Assembly: GCF_014648895.1 (NCBI RefSeq) | Contig: NZ_BMRZ01000002.1 | Span: forward strand, 124,001-188,000 | Direction: 5' to 3' | Source: Streptomyces tanashiensis | Lineage (GTDB): Bacteria > Actinomycetota > Actinomycetes > Streptomycetales > Streptomycetaceae | Length of the DNA: 64,000 bases | Made by a program: the position numbers and the translations under genes | The notes under the pieces: generated by a model | Seen by the model: only the letters and a program-made list of their open reading frames with translations | Databases searched by the model: none | Told to the model about the DNA's origin: nothing | Part shown: positions 46,063 through 54,884 of the stretch, in pieces | Layout of the letters: every line of letters begins with the position of its first letter | How positions within the stretch are numbered: position 1 is the stretch's first letter

Positions 46063-49000
46063 TCCACCGCCCAGTACCAGTTGTTTCCGGCGTCGTACAT
46101 CCGGAAGCGGAGGGTTACCGTCCGAGCGCCCGCCGGGACGGTGAGGTCCTTGCCGATCGCCGTGTTCTCGGCGTCCGGCGAGCCGGGGCCGTACCGCAGC
46201 ACTATCTGCTCCTGGCCCGTGTCGAAGACCGCGCGGACCTCGGCCTTCTGGTCGCCCTCCTGCCGGTAGTGGGAGTCGAAGTCCACCCGGAGGGTCGTAC
46301 GGCCGGCCGGGATCGGGGCCGCGGGCGAGACGAGGGTCGAGTCGAAGCGGCCCTTGCTCGCGGGCGCGCCCGTGTCGTCCCAGTCGTCGGGGTCGGCGAC
46401 CGCGACGATGCCGAGGCCCCGGGTGAAGTTGGGCCGGTTCTGGGCGCCGGCCGACCAGGCGCGCCGGGTGTGGAAGGTCCAGCCCTGGAACATCGGCGTG
46501 CCCTGCGGCATCGCGGTCGCGTTGAGGACCGACCAGCCTTCCGGTGCGGTCGCCGTCCAGCCGAGCACCTGGCCGCGCTTGACCAGCTTCCCGGCGAGCG
46601 ACTGGAAGTCCTCCGCGAGCAGATGGCCGCTCATGGAGGGAGCGATCCGGGCCTGGATCTCGCCGTCCGCGAGGCGCAGGCCGTCCGCCGCGCGGGCGCG
46701 GGTGACCGCGAGCAGCCGGGCGGAGCCGTACGCGGGGGCGTCGGCGGGTGCGGTGACGTCCCAGCTCGCGGCGGACGAGGAACCGGCGGGCAGGGTGCGC
46801 GGCGGGGTGTCCGCGACCGGCTTCGCCGTCCACCCGGACGGCACCGTGAGGGCGACGGTCACGTCGTGGAGCTCGACAGGTCCGCGGTTGGTCACGGTGG
46901 CGGTGAACCGGACCGTGGTCCCGCCCGCGACGACCGGCTCGTCACCGGCGGCCGTGGTGACCTCGGTGGTGAGGGCGTCGGCGAGACCCATCGCCGGGTC
47001 GGTGACCCCACGTGTGCGGCCCCCGTCGTGGCCTCGGTCGCGGCCCGAGTAGCGGTCCTGGTGCCGGTCGGCGAACCGGCCCGCGAAGCGGCGCAGGAAC
47101 CGCGGGTCGTCGGCGGCGCTCACGGCGACGTCGTACCAACGCTCGGCCGGAACCCGCAGCTTCACGGTGCGCTCGTCGCGTGCGCCGACCCGGACCTCGC
47201 GGACCCCGCCGCCGTACGCCAGATCGCCGACGAGCACGGTGCGGGAGCGCCGGCCGCGGTTCTCGATCTCGATCTCCACGTACGCGCGGCCGTTGTCGGA
47301 CTCCTCCTTGAGGCGGGCCTCAAGGGCGTCGTCGGCGTCTCCGCGCAGTGCCCACAGCGAGCCGTTGGGGCCGTGGATCCGCAGGTCGTAGGCGTCTCCC
47401 TGGAGGGCGCGAGCTCCGGTGAGCCGCTCGCCCGCACCGACGGTGTAGAAGTCGGGCGTGCTGCCGGGCTCCGCGTACACCTGGAAGACGGCGGCCTGGC
47501 GGCCCTTGTTGCGGAGGTCGAGTTCGACCTTGCCGTCGCGGACCTTGGAGCGCAGCGACAGGGCGTACGGCACGGGGCGGGCGGGCCGGGTGCCGCGCTG
47601 CTGGCGCGGGAGGAACTGCGGCGAGGGAACGGCGATCGACGGCTTCCCGGCGGCCGCGTCGGCCTTCGCCACGTTGCCGCTGGTGTCGGGCAGCTCGGGC
47701 CAGACGATGTCCTCGCCGGAGAAGTCGAAGACGGACGTCAGGTCGCCGGAGACGGAGCGGCGCCAGGCGCTGATGTTGGGCTCGCGCACCCCGAAGCGGC
47801 GCTCCAGGAAGCGGATGACGGAGGTGTGGTCGAGGACGGTGGAGTCGACGACGCCGCCGCGGGTCCACGGGGACACGACGAGCATCGGCACCCGCAGGCC
47901 GAGGCCCATGGCGTGCGGTCCGGATACCAGGGTCTCCCCGGCCGGCAGGGTGTCCGACCAGGCGAGGATGCCGTCGGCGGCGCGGACCCGGTAGCGGCCG
48001 TCCTGGGAGACGACCCGCATCGCGATGGCGCCGTCGGCCTGCTTGACCCGGACGACGACCTCGCCGTCCACGGACATGGTGGCCTTGCCCCGGTCTGCGG
48101 AGAGCGGCGGCACGGGCGGCATGCAGTGGTCGAAGAAACCGCCGTGCTCGTCGTAGTTGAGGATGAAGACGGTCTTGGCCCACACCTCGGGGTGGTCCGC
48201 GAGCGCCTCGATCAGTCGCGCGGTGAGGTGCTCGCCGTACGGCGGGGGCCAGCTGGCGTGCTCGGAGAGGGCCTCCGGGGCGACGATCCAGGACACCTGC
48301 GGCAGGCGGTCGGCGGCCACGTCGGCGCGGAACGCCTCGACGAGCGCGTCGCCCATCTTGTGGCCGTCGCCCTGGTCGGCCGCGGCGCCGACCATCGCCA
48401 TGCCCCGGTCATGGAGCGGCTCGCCGGGCTTGGCCTGCTGGAACGGCCGGAACCAGGCGAGGGCGTTGTCGTCGTAGTTGTCCCGGGCCTGGTATGTCTT
48501 CCAGGTGACTCCGGCGCTCTGCAGCCGCTCGGCGTACGTGGTCCAGGTGTAACCGCCCGGTATGTAGCTGTTGTTGTAGACGACGGTGTCGTTGACCGTG
48601 CCGCCGCTCGTGCCGGTCATGAAGTGGTCGCGGTTGGTGTTCGTGTTGCACTGGACCGACGCGTGGTACTGGTCGCAGACCGTGAAGGTGCTGGCGAGGG
48701 CGTTGTAGAACGGCATGTCGGCGGGCTCGTAGAAGCCGTGACCGAGCCAGCCGCTGCTGCGGCCGGTCACGTAGCCGTCGGCCCGCCCGTCGTTCCAGAG
48801 CGGGAAGGAGTCGACGAAGCCGAAGGCGGGGGCGCCGTTCCGGTAGGCGTTGGTGTGGGCCGCGTTCATCGCGAAGGGGACGAGGTGGCCCTCGGGGCGC
48901 GAGGGGTCGGGCTGGTGGAAGACCGACCTGCCGTTGACGCCCCGGACGGCGGTGCGGTCTCCGATGCCGCGGACGCCGGGCAGAGTTCCGAAGTAGTGGT

Positions 49001-49175
49001 CGAAGGAACGATTCTCCTGCATCAGGACGACGACATGCTCGATGTCTTCCAGCCGGCCGGGGCGGGCGGGCGCGGCCAGGGCCTCGCGCACGCTGAACGG
49101 CAGCGAGGCGAGCACGGCGGCACCGGCAGCGCCGCCGAGCAGCGCGCGACGGGAGACGTCGGGGGAGGGAGGCAT
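46044..49175 (-). CDS. Tat-exported phosphocholine-type phospholipase C with extra C-terminal domains
   Basis: A 1043-residue secreted phospholipase C. The twin-arginine signal is SRRALLGGAAGAAVLASL. The catalytic domain shows VVLMQENRSFDHYFGTLPG (metal-binding Asn/Glu), DQYHASVQCNTNTNRDHFMTG, VSWIVAPEALSEHASWPP and NYDEHGGFFDHCMPP. Two family-specific C-terminal beta domains follow (to about residue 700). Common family members stop near 680-720; here about 320 residues are added: a NEW3-like domain (VRFTATVTNRGPVELHDVTVALTVPSGW) and a jelly-roll-like module ending NNWYWAVDHIRLG, resembling carbohydrate-binding domains. The ATG at 49175 has AAGGAG. It should cleave phosphatidylcholine or sphingomyelin outside the cell, often for phosphate supply. 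Confidence 0.9.
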   Translation of the reverse strand: MPPSPDVSRRALLGGAAGAAVLASLPFSVREALAAPARPGRLEDIEHVVVLMQENRSFDHYFGTLPGVRGIGDRTAVRGVNGRSVFHQPDPSRPEGHLVPFAMNAAHTNAYRNGAPAFGFVDSFPLWNDGRADGYVTGRSSGWLGHGFYEPADMPFYNALASTFTVCDQYHASVQCNTNTNRDHFMTGTSGGTVNDTVVYNNSYIPGGYTWTTYAERLQSAGVTWKTYQARDNYDDNALAWFRPFQQAKPGEPLHDRGMAMVGAAADQGDGHKMGDALVEAFRADVAADRLPQVSWIVAPEALSEHASWPPPYGEHLTARLIEALADHPEVWAKTVFILNYDEHGGFFDHCMPPVPPLSADRGKATMSVDGEVVVRVKQADGAIAMRVVSQDGRYRVRAADGILAWSDTLPAGETLVSGPHAMGLGLRVPMLVVSPWTRGGVVDSTVLDHTSVIRFLERRFGVREPNISAWRRSVSGDLTSVFDFSGEDIVWPELPDTSGNVAKADAAAGKPSIAVPSPQFLPRQQRGTRPARPVPYALSLRSKVRDGKVELDLRNKGRQAAVFQVYAEPGSTPDFYTVGAGERLTGARALQGDAYDLRIHGPNGSLWALRGDADDALEARLKEESDNGRAYVEIEIENRGRRSRTVLVGDLAYGGGVREVRVGARDERTVKLRVPAERWYDVAVSAADDPRFLRRFAGRFADRHQDRYSGRDRGHDGGRTRGVTDPAMGLADALTTEVTTAAGDEPVVAGGTTVRFTATVTNRGPVELHDVTVALTVPSGWTAKPVADTPPRTLPAGSSSAASWDVTAPADAPAYGSARLLAVTRARAADGLRLADGEIQARIAPSMSGHLLAEDFQSLAGKLVKRGQVLGWTATAPEGWSVLNATAMPQGTPMFQGWTFHTRRAWSAGAQNRPNFTRGLGIVAVADPDDWDDTGAPASKGRFDSTLVSPAAPIPAGRTTLRVDFDSHYRQEGDQKAEVRAVFDTGQEQIVLRYGPGSPDAENTAIGKDLTVPAGARTVTLRFRMYDAGNNWYWAVDHIRLG

Positions 49176-49523
49176 GACGGGGGGACTCCTTGGATCTTTC
49201 GCATCGGGACCTCTTTGGTCCAGACGCGTTATATTTAAGAGATCTTGGAGGCGCGTCCTCGGGTTGTCGGTGAACGGAAGACGAACACCACCGCCGAATC
49301 GGCGCACACCGACTGGATCCGGGCGCAGGGTGTACGCACCGGCACCGCCTTCATGGGCCACCTGACCTGCGGACGGAACCCACAAGGGCGGCCTGCCGGC
49401 CGGTCGGATCCAGGTGTGGCGCTCCCCCACATTCCCCGCGCTGTCCAGGCCGCAACGCAATGAGGCGAGGAGCGAGGCTGGCCGGCTTTCAGGAATCGCC
49501 GTCACCCATGGAGGAGGAACTCG
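49176..49523. other. Divergent intergenic region
   Basis: About 350 bp between the phospholipase start and the hypothetical gene at 49524. An AT-rich patch at 49227-49245 (GTTATATTTAAGAGATC) stands out and could be a promoter -10 region for the phospholipase. A single GGTGAAC at about 49267 resembles half of a PHO box on the minus strand, but I see no second unit, so phosphate control is only a suggestion. Confidence 0.45.
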
Positions 49524-50096
49524 ATGGCAGCACCGTCTGCGACTGTGCGACGCTCCTTCTCCCGGATACCGATCGAGAAGACAGTGATGACCCGCGACGA
49601 CGCTCTCAAACAGCTCAGCCATATCGCGCGTGAAAGGGCATTCGGCAGGCACGTGGGGTCTGATCGGCTCATCCAGGCAGGGCTGAACGCGCTGATGGCC
49701 GGGGTCGAGAGTCCCTCGCTCGCCTTGCTGGCCGGTCTCCTCCGGAGCGAAGAGCCTGAAGCCCCCGAACTCTTCGACCAGGTGCTGGAGGAGTTGGGAA
49801 TGCTCTTCCAGCCGCCCGCTGACCCTCGGGCCGCGAAGTGGGCGCTGGCCTCCTGGATCGCCGGCCAGATCGCCGACGGATCCTTGGAGCCCGCCCACGG
49901 CACTCACCTCATCTGGGCAGATGTCGCCTACGACCTCGGCTACCCCGAAGAGCTGGCGCCCCTCGTCCACTCCGCACACAACCTGGACGGCTGGGAGGAG
50001 AGCTGGGGAGTCTCCTTCGAGGAACTCGACAGCGAAGCGGTTGAGGCGGCGAAGCAGTTCCTGAGCACACGGTCGGCAGCAGAGGCTGGGGACTGA
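49524..50096 (+). CDS. Hypothetical protein
   Basis: A 190-residue mostly helical, acidic protein (DQVLEELGMLFQPPADPRAAKWALASWIAGQIADGSLEPAHGTHLIW, then DGWEESWGVSFEELDSEAVEAA). No family recognised. The ATG at 49524 is preceded by AGGAGGAACTCG, a very strong ribosome binding site, which decides the start over the internal ATG at 49587 whose site is weaker. No membrane segment. Stand-alone; no functional clue from neighbours. Confidence 0.65.
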   Translation: MAAPSATVRRSFSRIPIEKTVMTRDDALKQLSHIARERAFGRHVGSDRLIQAGLNALMAGVESPSLALLAGLLRSEEPEAPELFDQVLEELGMLFQPPADPRAAKWALASWIAGQIADGSLEPAHGTHLIWADVAYDLGYPEELAPLVHSAHNLDGWEESWGVSFEELDSEAVEAAKQFLSTRSAAEAGD

Positions 50097-50475
50097 CCGC
50101 CGGTTCATTCTCGCCACCGGGATTGGTCACCCGCTACCTGAATCCTTCGCTCGGCGTCGCCGCACCACAGAAGCCGCCAGAACCCGAGTTCGACAGCAGA
50201 AGGTCACCAGCTCTGGCGACCCCTGTGGACCTGCTTGTCGAAGGCCGGTGGGCGGCCACACCGGCTGCCTCGCCGTGCCCGCTGGGCTGACGAGACGGAA
50301 ATCAGCTGTGCGCGGCGCGGAGGCGGCTGTTACGGTCGGCCGCATGTGTTCCGTCATCCACAACTGGCAGGCCCTGCGCACCCGGTCGACGCGCTGACCG
50401 TGGTGTCGGCCGTCGCCGACGCCGGGTCCCCCGTGCACCGTTGACCGTTCCCTCAGGATGACGAGGATCTTCACC
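50097..50475. other. Intergenic stretch with an IS5-type fragment
   Basis: About 380 bp. It includes the short IS5-type piece at 50237-50275 (listed separately) and then the ribosome binding site for the hydrolase at 50476. No intact gene. Confidence 0.5.
50237..50275 (-). mobile_element. Short IS5-type transposase fragment
   Basis: Thirty-nine bases nearly identical (two or so mismatches) to 53850-53888 inside the IS5-type element further right, in the same orientation. It corresponds to the RGSRGGRPPAFD region of the transposase. It is an orphan scrap with no terminal repeats. Confidence 0.65.
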
Positions 50476-51339
50476 ATGCGCGCAGACTCGCGCCCCACCT
50501 TCGTATTGATTCACGGCGGCTCCAGCAACGCCCGGGCCTGGGGTCCGTTGCAGAACGAGCTGGCCCTGCTCGGCTATCGTTCGCTCGCCGTCGACCTGCC
50601 CGGTCACGGCGACTTCGCCGATACCCCTGCCGCCTACTACCAGCAGCCCCAGGACGTCACGGCACTGGCCGCTGCGCCCTCCGCGCTGCGCGGTGTCACG
50701 TTGCAGGACAACGTGCGCCACGTGGTGGACATCCTGCGGCGGCTCGCCGCGTCGGGGCAGATCGTCCTGGTCGGCAACAGCCTCGGCGGTCTGACGATCA
50801 GCGCCGTCGCCAACGCCGTCCCGGAGCTGCTCGACCGGGTGGTCTACCTCTCGGCGCTCTGCCTCAGCGATCCGGGCATGCTCGACGAGGCGTGGGACGT
50901 GGCCGACGACAACCTGCTGGACGCGGCGGTGGCCCGGATCGCCGTGCCGGGCGTGCGCGATCCGGGCGTGGTCCGGCTGAACTGGCGGGCCGCCCACGCC
51001 GATCCGGACGTGTTCGCCGCGTTGAAAGCCGCCATCATGGCCGACTCGACCGACCACCAGTTCCGGCTGTTGCTCGACTCCCTGGACCCGGACGAGACCT
51101 ACTCCGCGATGGAGCCCGGTGCGTTGGTCCGGGCCGACGCGTGGGGGCGGGTGCCGCACACCTACGTCCGGCACTCCGCCGACCGAAGCCTTCCCCTGGC
51201 GGTCCAGGACCACATGATCCGCGCGGCGGACGCGTTGACCCCGCACCATCCCTTCGACGTGCACACCCTCGAGGCTTCGCACGTCGGCTACTTCAGCCGG
51301 CCGCAGGTCTTCGCGGAGCTCCTGACGAGCCTCGTCTGA
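50476..51339 (+). CDS. Alpha/beta hydrolase
   Basis: A 287-residue alpha/beta hydrolase of the EstC/salicylate-esterase-like type. HGGSSNARAWGPLQNEL near the N-terminus forms the oxyanion hole, nucleophile Ser lies in LVGNSLGG, and the likely catalytic His is in LEASHVGYFSRP near the C-terminus. The ATG at 50476 has GAGGA eight bases before; an ATG at 50458 lies upstream without a better site. Cytosolic, no signal peptide. A perfect hairpin follows its stop. It is bracketed by two IS5-type scraps (50237-50275 and 51408-51450), so it may be transferred DNA. Substrate unknown. Confidence 0.88.
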   Translation: MRADSRPTFVLIHGGSSNARAWGPLQNELALLGYRSLAVDLPGHGDFADTPAAYYQQPQDVTALAAAPSALRGVTLQDNVRHVVDILRRLAASGQIVLVGNSLGGLTISAVANAVPELLDRVVYLSALCLSDPGMLDEAWDVADDNLLDAAVARIAVPGVRDPGVVRLNWRAAHADPDVFAALKAAIMADSTDHQFRLLLDSLDPDETYSAMEPGALVRADAWGRVPHTYVRHSADRSLPLAVQDHMIRAADALTPHHPFDVHTLEASHVGYFSRPQVFAELLTSLV

Positions 51340-51345
51340 GGCGGC

Positions 51346-51375
51346 CCCCGCACCCCGGACGACCGGGGTGCGGGG
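51346..51375. terminator. Terminator between hydrolase and NADAR genes
   Basis: A perfect 13-bp inverted repeat (CCCCGCACCCCGG with CCGGGGTGCGGGG) and 4-base loop, six bases after the hydrolase stop and between convergent genes. Confidence 0.85.
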
Positions 51376-51407
51376 CACACCCCTCGGAGTTGTCGTCAAA
51401 GCATTGG

Positions 51408-51450
51408 GCCCACACATCAGGAGCGATGCGAAGATGGCGGCTGCCTCGGG
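51408..51450 (-). mobile_element. 3' end scrap of an IS5-type transposase
   Basis: The minus strand reads EAAAIFASLLM in one frame, matching EAAVTLASLLMWA, the C-terminus of the IS5-type transposase ending near 53705. It overlaps the last codons of the NADAR gene, which is read in another frame. Confidence 0.65.
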
Positions 51451-51920
51451 CGGCTGCCGTCACCTTCCGGGGCTTCGGCGAGTTCGGCCCGCAACCGGCT
51501 ACGGGTCCGCACCAGAATCCGTCCGAGCATGTTCTTGCCGTTCCCGGTCCTGCCCCGACCCCAGTAGTGATCGCTGGTGGTGTCCTCGACGATCTCTTCG
51601 TCACCGGTGGACAGGAGAACGTCACGGATATCGGCATGCGCACGGAACTTGGTTGCCACCGCACGGCGCATCACGTCGTCCTTGACCCGCTCCCAGTCCC
51701 TCCGCAGAGGTCTGGACGCGTCACGGCCCAGCTCCGCCGCCCGAAGCGGCGTGCGCGCACGCCGGATGAGATCAGCGTGGCGGGTGCCCTTGAACTTCTG
51801 CGCCTGGAAGTAGTGCTCCGAGGTTGGCCACCACACCCCGTCTAGGTCGAAGCCGTGATCGGAGAAGTTCGAGAAGCACCCATAAGGGACTTCATCGGCG
51901 CCGTAGAAGTAGACCGTCAC
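51417..51920 (-). CDS. NADAR family protein (YbiA-like)
   Basis: A 167-residue NADAR domain protein: FSNFSDHGFDLDGVWWPTSEHYFQAQKF at the start, conserved KDDVMRRAVATKFRAHADIRDVLLSTGDEEIVEDTTSDHYWGRG with NGKNMLGRILV. NADAR proteins hydrolyse riboflavin-pathway intermediates or remove ADP-ribose. The GTG at 51920 has GGAGG five bases before. The core is complete, but the last dozen residues (PRQPPSSHRS) are encoded within an IS5-type transposase scrap, so the native C-terminus seems to have been replaced. Confidence 0.88.
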   Translation of the reverse strand: MTVYFYGADEVPYGCFSNFSDHGFDLDGVWWPTSEHYFQAQKFKGTRHADLIRRARTPLRAAELGRDASRPLRRDWERVKDDVMRRAVATKFRAHADIRDVLLSTGDEEIVEDTTSDHYWGRGRTGNGKNMLGRILVRTRSRLRAELAEAPEGDGSRPRQPPSSHRS

Positions 51921-52303
51921 GGGAACCTCCCGGATGATGCGGAAACCCGCACCGTGTCAGGCATGCCTCAGCCCCCGCAATCAGTTTTCTTCACCAGGAC
52001 CGTCCTTCACCACACCAGCGACCCGGTGTGCTGTCTCGTGAGGTTGATACCGCTAGGTCCTGTTGTCGAATACCAGGCTCACTGTGCTGCAAGGGTGGCC
52101 GCTCCCGCGTACTTCCCTTGCCCCGCCCACGTCAATTCCGGCGGAGTCGTCTCCGTTCGGGTGGTGCGGGCCCCAAGCGGTAGCGTCCTCGGTCGGCAGG
52201 AGGGCCTTCCGTCCAGGAGGACCGGCTTCCTAAGATGATCGCCGCCGAGGAACACGGGAGATCCTGTGGCCCGTCGACGGCGATGCTCTCGGGGGAAACG
52301 GAC
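51921..52303. other. Divergent intergenic region
   Basis: About 380 bp between the NADAR gene and the propeller lipoprotein gene. A sequence TTGATA near 52045 with TCGAAT sixteen bases on might form a promoter for the lipoprotein, weakly. No gene is supported. Confidence 0.4.
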
Positions 52304-53638
52304 ATGACCGCGCAGGTGGACGACCTAGCATCCGGCAGGCGGGCCAAGCGCGCCCTGGCAAGGACGGCGGCCGTTCTGGTCGCCCTGTGCTCGCTCACCG
52401 CCGGGTGCTCCTCCGCAGGCGAGGAGATGGACGTCGTCTGGGACACCGCTGCGGATCGCAAGGCCGAACAGACGGGCAACGGGGCCTGGCTGTCCGGCGA
52501 CACGCTGGTCCGCAGCCGCTTCGACGCAGTGAGCGGGTACAACGCCCCTACCGGTAAGCAAAGCTGGGAGTACATACCGCCCGGCCGCTCGGCGGTCTGC
52601 CACGCCACTGCCGACACCGACAGCTCGGTCCTGGTCCTCACCCGCGACGGGAACGGCACTTCCGCCTCCGGGAAGAGCGAGGTCTGCGCCACCGCCGTCG
52701 CGCTCGACATGAAGAACGGCCGTGAGATCTGGCAGGCCCCTCTCTCCCCCAGCGAGTCCGGCCTCCACCGCCTCCAGCCCTATCCGGTGTCCGCCGGCAG
52801 CGGCATCGCCGTGCTCCTCACGAAGAACGAGCTGCACGCCGTGGACGTGCGCACCGGGAAGGCCCGCTGGAAGGCATCTCTCCCCAAGGGGTGCGTCCCG
52901 GGCCGGACCATGGTCGCCGAGCACCAGGTCGCCGCCCTCCTCGCCTGCGGCGGCACCGACAACCGCTGGGGCGACAAGATCCCGAGGGACGCCGAACTCC
53001 ACGCCGCCGCCTTCGCCCCGGCCACCGGCGCCCTCCTGTGGTCCACCCCGCTCGGGGGCCGGACCGTCATCCCCTGGGATGCCCGCGCGGAGTTCGTCTC
53101 GGCCGACCCGCTGGTCGTGGCCGCCTCACAGAGCGGCGACTCCGACTCCGGGGCCTACTTCTCCTTCGACGGGAACGGCCGCCCGAATCCGGCGATCGAT
53201 TCCAGCGGTCCCTACGGCGAGATCCAGCCCGACCGACGGCTCACGGCGGCGGTGGACGGCGGCAGGCTCTACGCCGTGACCTTCCATCGCGTGCGGAACA
53301 GTCGTGTCGACGCCTACCGTCTGGCCACCTTCGACCTCGCCAGCGGTGAACTGCTCTGGGGAGGCACCGTCGACGACGACCGCCTCGACCGCTGCCACCC
53401 CTACCGCATCCTCCCCCGGGACGGACAACTCACAATCCTCACTGTCGTCCCTCGCGATTCCGGCTGCGGACTCCATGTCCTGGACGCCGCTACGGGCGAG
53501 CGGCGCGACGGCCACACCTTTCCCGAGGGCGACGACTTGCCGGACACGGTCTTCACGTACAAGGACTGGTTCATCGGCGCCCGCTACGGGTCCTACTGGG
53601 CGCCGGAGAAGCCTTTCACGGCCTACGAACGCCGCTGA
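52304..53638 (+). CDS. PQQ-like beta-propeller lipoprotein
   Basis: A 444-residue exported lipoprotein. The signal sequence ends in a lipobox (LTAGCSSAG, Cys near residue 35). The mature part has repeated PQQ-like blades: LDMKNGREIWQAPLS, VDVRTGKARWKASLP, FAPATGALLWSTPLGG, FDLASGELLWGGT. No PQQ-binding catalytic residues are obvious, so it is likely a scaffold or sensor at the outer membrane face. The ATG at 52304 follows GGGGGAA; the frame opens at 52235 but lacks a better site. Stand-alone. Confidence 0.85.
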   Translation: MTAQVDDLASGRRAKRALARTAAVLVALCSLTAGCSSAGEEMDVVWDTAADRKAEQTGNGAWLSGDTLVRSRFDAVSGYNAPTGKQSWEYIPPGRSAVCHATADTDSSVLVLTRDGNGTSASGKSEVCATAVALDMKNGREIWQAPLSPSESGLHRLQPYPVSAGSGIAVLLTKNELHAVDVRTGKARWKASLPKGCVPGRTMVAEHQVAALLACGGTDNRWGDKIPRDAELHAAAFAPATGALLWSTPLGGRTVIPWDARAEFVSADPLVVAASQSGDSDSGAYFSFDGNGRPNPAIDSSGPYGEIQPDRRLTAAVDGGRLYAVTFHRVRNSRVDAYRLATFDLASGELLWGGTVDDDRLDRCHPYRILPRDGQLTILTVVPRDSGCGLHVLDAATGERRDGHTFPEGDDLPDTVFTYKDWFIGARYGSYWAPEKPFTAYERR

Positions 53639-53699
53639 CGGCCGACCGTGCTGCTGCCACCGCGCGTCGCTCCTGAAGGCAACGCCTGAGTGGTGTCCC

Positions 53700-54285
53700 C
53701 ACATGTCACGCCCACATCAGCAGCGAGGCGAGAGTGACGGCTGCTTCGTAGGGCTGGACGGTCTTGTCGTACCGGGTCGCGATGCCCCGCCACTGCTTCA
53801 AGCGGTCGAAGCAGCGTTCCACGACGTTGCGGCGCTTGTAGACCACGCGGTCGAAGGCCGGCGGGCGGCCACCCCGGCTGCCTCGCCGGACCCGGTTGCG
53901 GACCTGGTCGGCCCGCTCGGGAATCGTGTGCGGGATGCCGCGGCGCCGCAGCCAGGTGCGGATCGCCTTCGAGCTGTAGCCTTGTCGCCCAGGACGTGAT
54001 CGGGCCGGGTGCGGGGCACCGCCCGGGTCCGAGGCGGGGCACCCGGATCGCCTCCATCACAGCGGTGAACCGGATGTAGTCGTTGGTGTTGCCGCCCGTG
54101 ACGACGAAAGCCAGCGGACGGCCCCGGCCGTCGCAGGCCAGATGAATCTTGCTGGTCAGACCACCTCGTGACCGGCCGAGTGCCGGGTCTCGAAGCCCCC
54201 ATTTCGAGCCCCGGCCGCATGCTGGTGGGCCCGGACAATCGTGGAGTCGACCGACACCAGCCACTCGAGGTCGCCCGCCGCATCC
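53700..54285 (-). pseudogene. Truncated, frameshifted IS5-type transposase
   Basis: The C-terminal two thirds of an IS5-family DDE transposase broken into several frames. Readable pieces, from 54285 leftwards, are HQHAAG-like SGPTSMRPG, then GGLTSKIHLACDGRGRPLAFVVTGGNTNDYIRFTAVMEAI, a frame change into DHVLGDKA, another into RRRNVVERCFDRLKQWRGIATRYDK-like sequence, and the terminal EAAVTLASLLMWA-like end near 53705. The N-terminal third is missing; the element is cut at the ArsR gene stop (54288). Not functional. Confidence 0.8.
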
Positions 54286-54287
54286 GC

Positions 54288-54827
54288 CTAGGCCTTGGTG
54301 GTGCTCGTAGGAAGAGCCTGCTGATAGAGCGCCACCAGCACGCCGTGCACGGGCTGGTCCTCTGCGTTCTCCTCCGCCTCGTCGACCAACCGGGCCAGGG
54401 TCTCGCCGAGTTCTCTGGCCTTCTCGGGGCTGAGACTCAGGTGGCGCAGTGTCAGGTGGGTGTCGGCGGGAGAGCGGCTCAGTTCCTGGGCGACCGCGGC
54501 GAGCATCGCGGCGGTGCCTTCGGCTTGGGGTTCGGCGACGAGCATGTGGCGGGCCGTGCGCTGGTAGTACTGCTCGGTGCCACCGCGGACCTGACGGGTC
54601 TCGGCGATGTGGATCAGCCCGGCTTCGCGGAGCACCTTGAGGTGGTGGGCCACGTTGCCCTTCTTCGCGTCGAGCTGCGCCGCGAGCTGGCTGGTGGTGG
54701 CAGGCCGGTGACCGAGGGCGAAGAGCAACCGCTGACGCAACGGGTGGGCGAGCGCCGCGAACTGCTCAGGCGCACCGATCTCCAGGACCTCCTCGGGAGG
54801 AGGCGGATAGGGAGGATGATCGCTCAT
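54288..54827 (-). CDS. ArsR-type winged-helix regulator
   Basis: A 179-residue helix-turn-helix protein of the ArsR/HTH_20 type: APEQFAALAHPLRQRLLFALGHRPATTSQLAAQLDAKKGNVAHHLKVLREAGLIHIAETRQVRGGTEQYYQRTARHM. The C-terminal half is helical and not metal-binding in appearance (no Cys pairs). The ATG at 54827 is chosen as the first in frame; no strong ribosome binding site is seen. The stop touches the IS5 remnant, and the last residues (PTSTTKA) may come from its junction. It is divergent from the S41 peptidase gene and probably regulates it. Confidence 0.88.
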   Translation of the reverse strand: MSDHPPYPPPPEEVLEIGAPEQFAALAHPLRQRLLFALGHRPATTSQLAAQLDAKKGNVAHHLKVLREAGLIHIAETRQVRGGTEQYYQRTARHMLVAEPQAEGTAAMLAAVAQELSRSPADTHLTLRHLSLSPEKARELGETLARLVDEAEENAEDQPVHGVLVALYQQALPTSTTKA

Positions 54828-54847
54828 ACCGAAAGTGTCTATTCTCT

Positions 54848-54877
54848 TTGACGCTTGCGCAAGGGTAGTGCTCTACT
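54848..54877 (+). promoter_or_regulatory. Candidate promoter and operator of the S41 peptidase gene
   Basis: TTGACG at 54848-54853 and TCTACT at 54872-54877, about 18 bases apart, just before the ATG at 54885. The spacer carries the perfect palindrome CTTGCGCAAG (54854-54863), a plausible binding site for the divergent ArsR-type regulator. The leader would be very short. Confidence 0.45.
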
Positions 54878-54884
54878 CCTTGCC

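Noticed and set aside
45975..49238. 1087-residue plus-strand open frame
   Set aside because: Mirror of the phospholipase C gene; the minus strand has the Tat signal and catalytic motifs.
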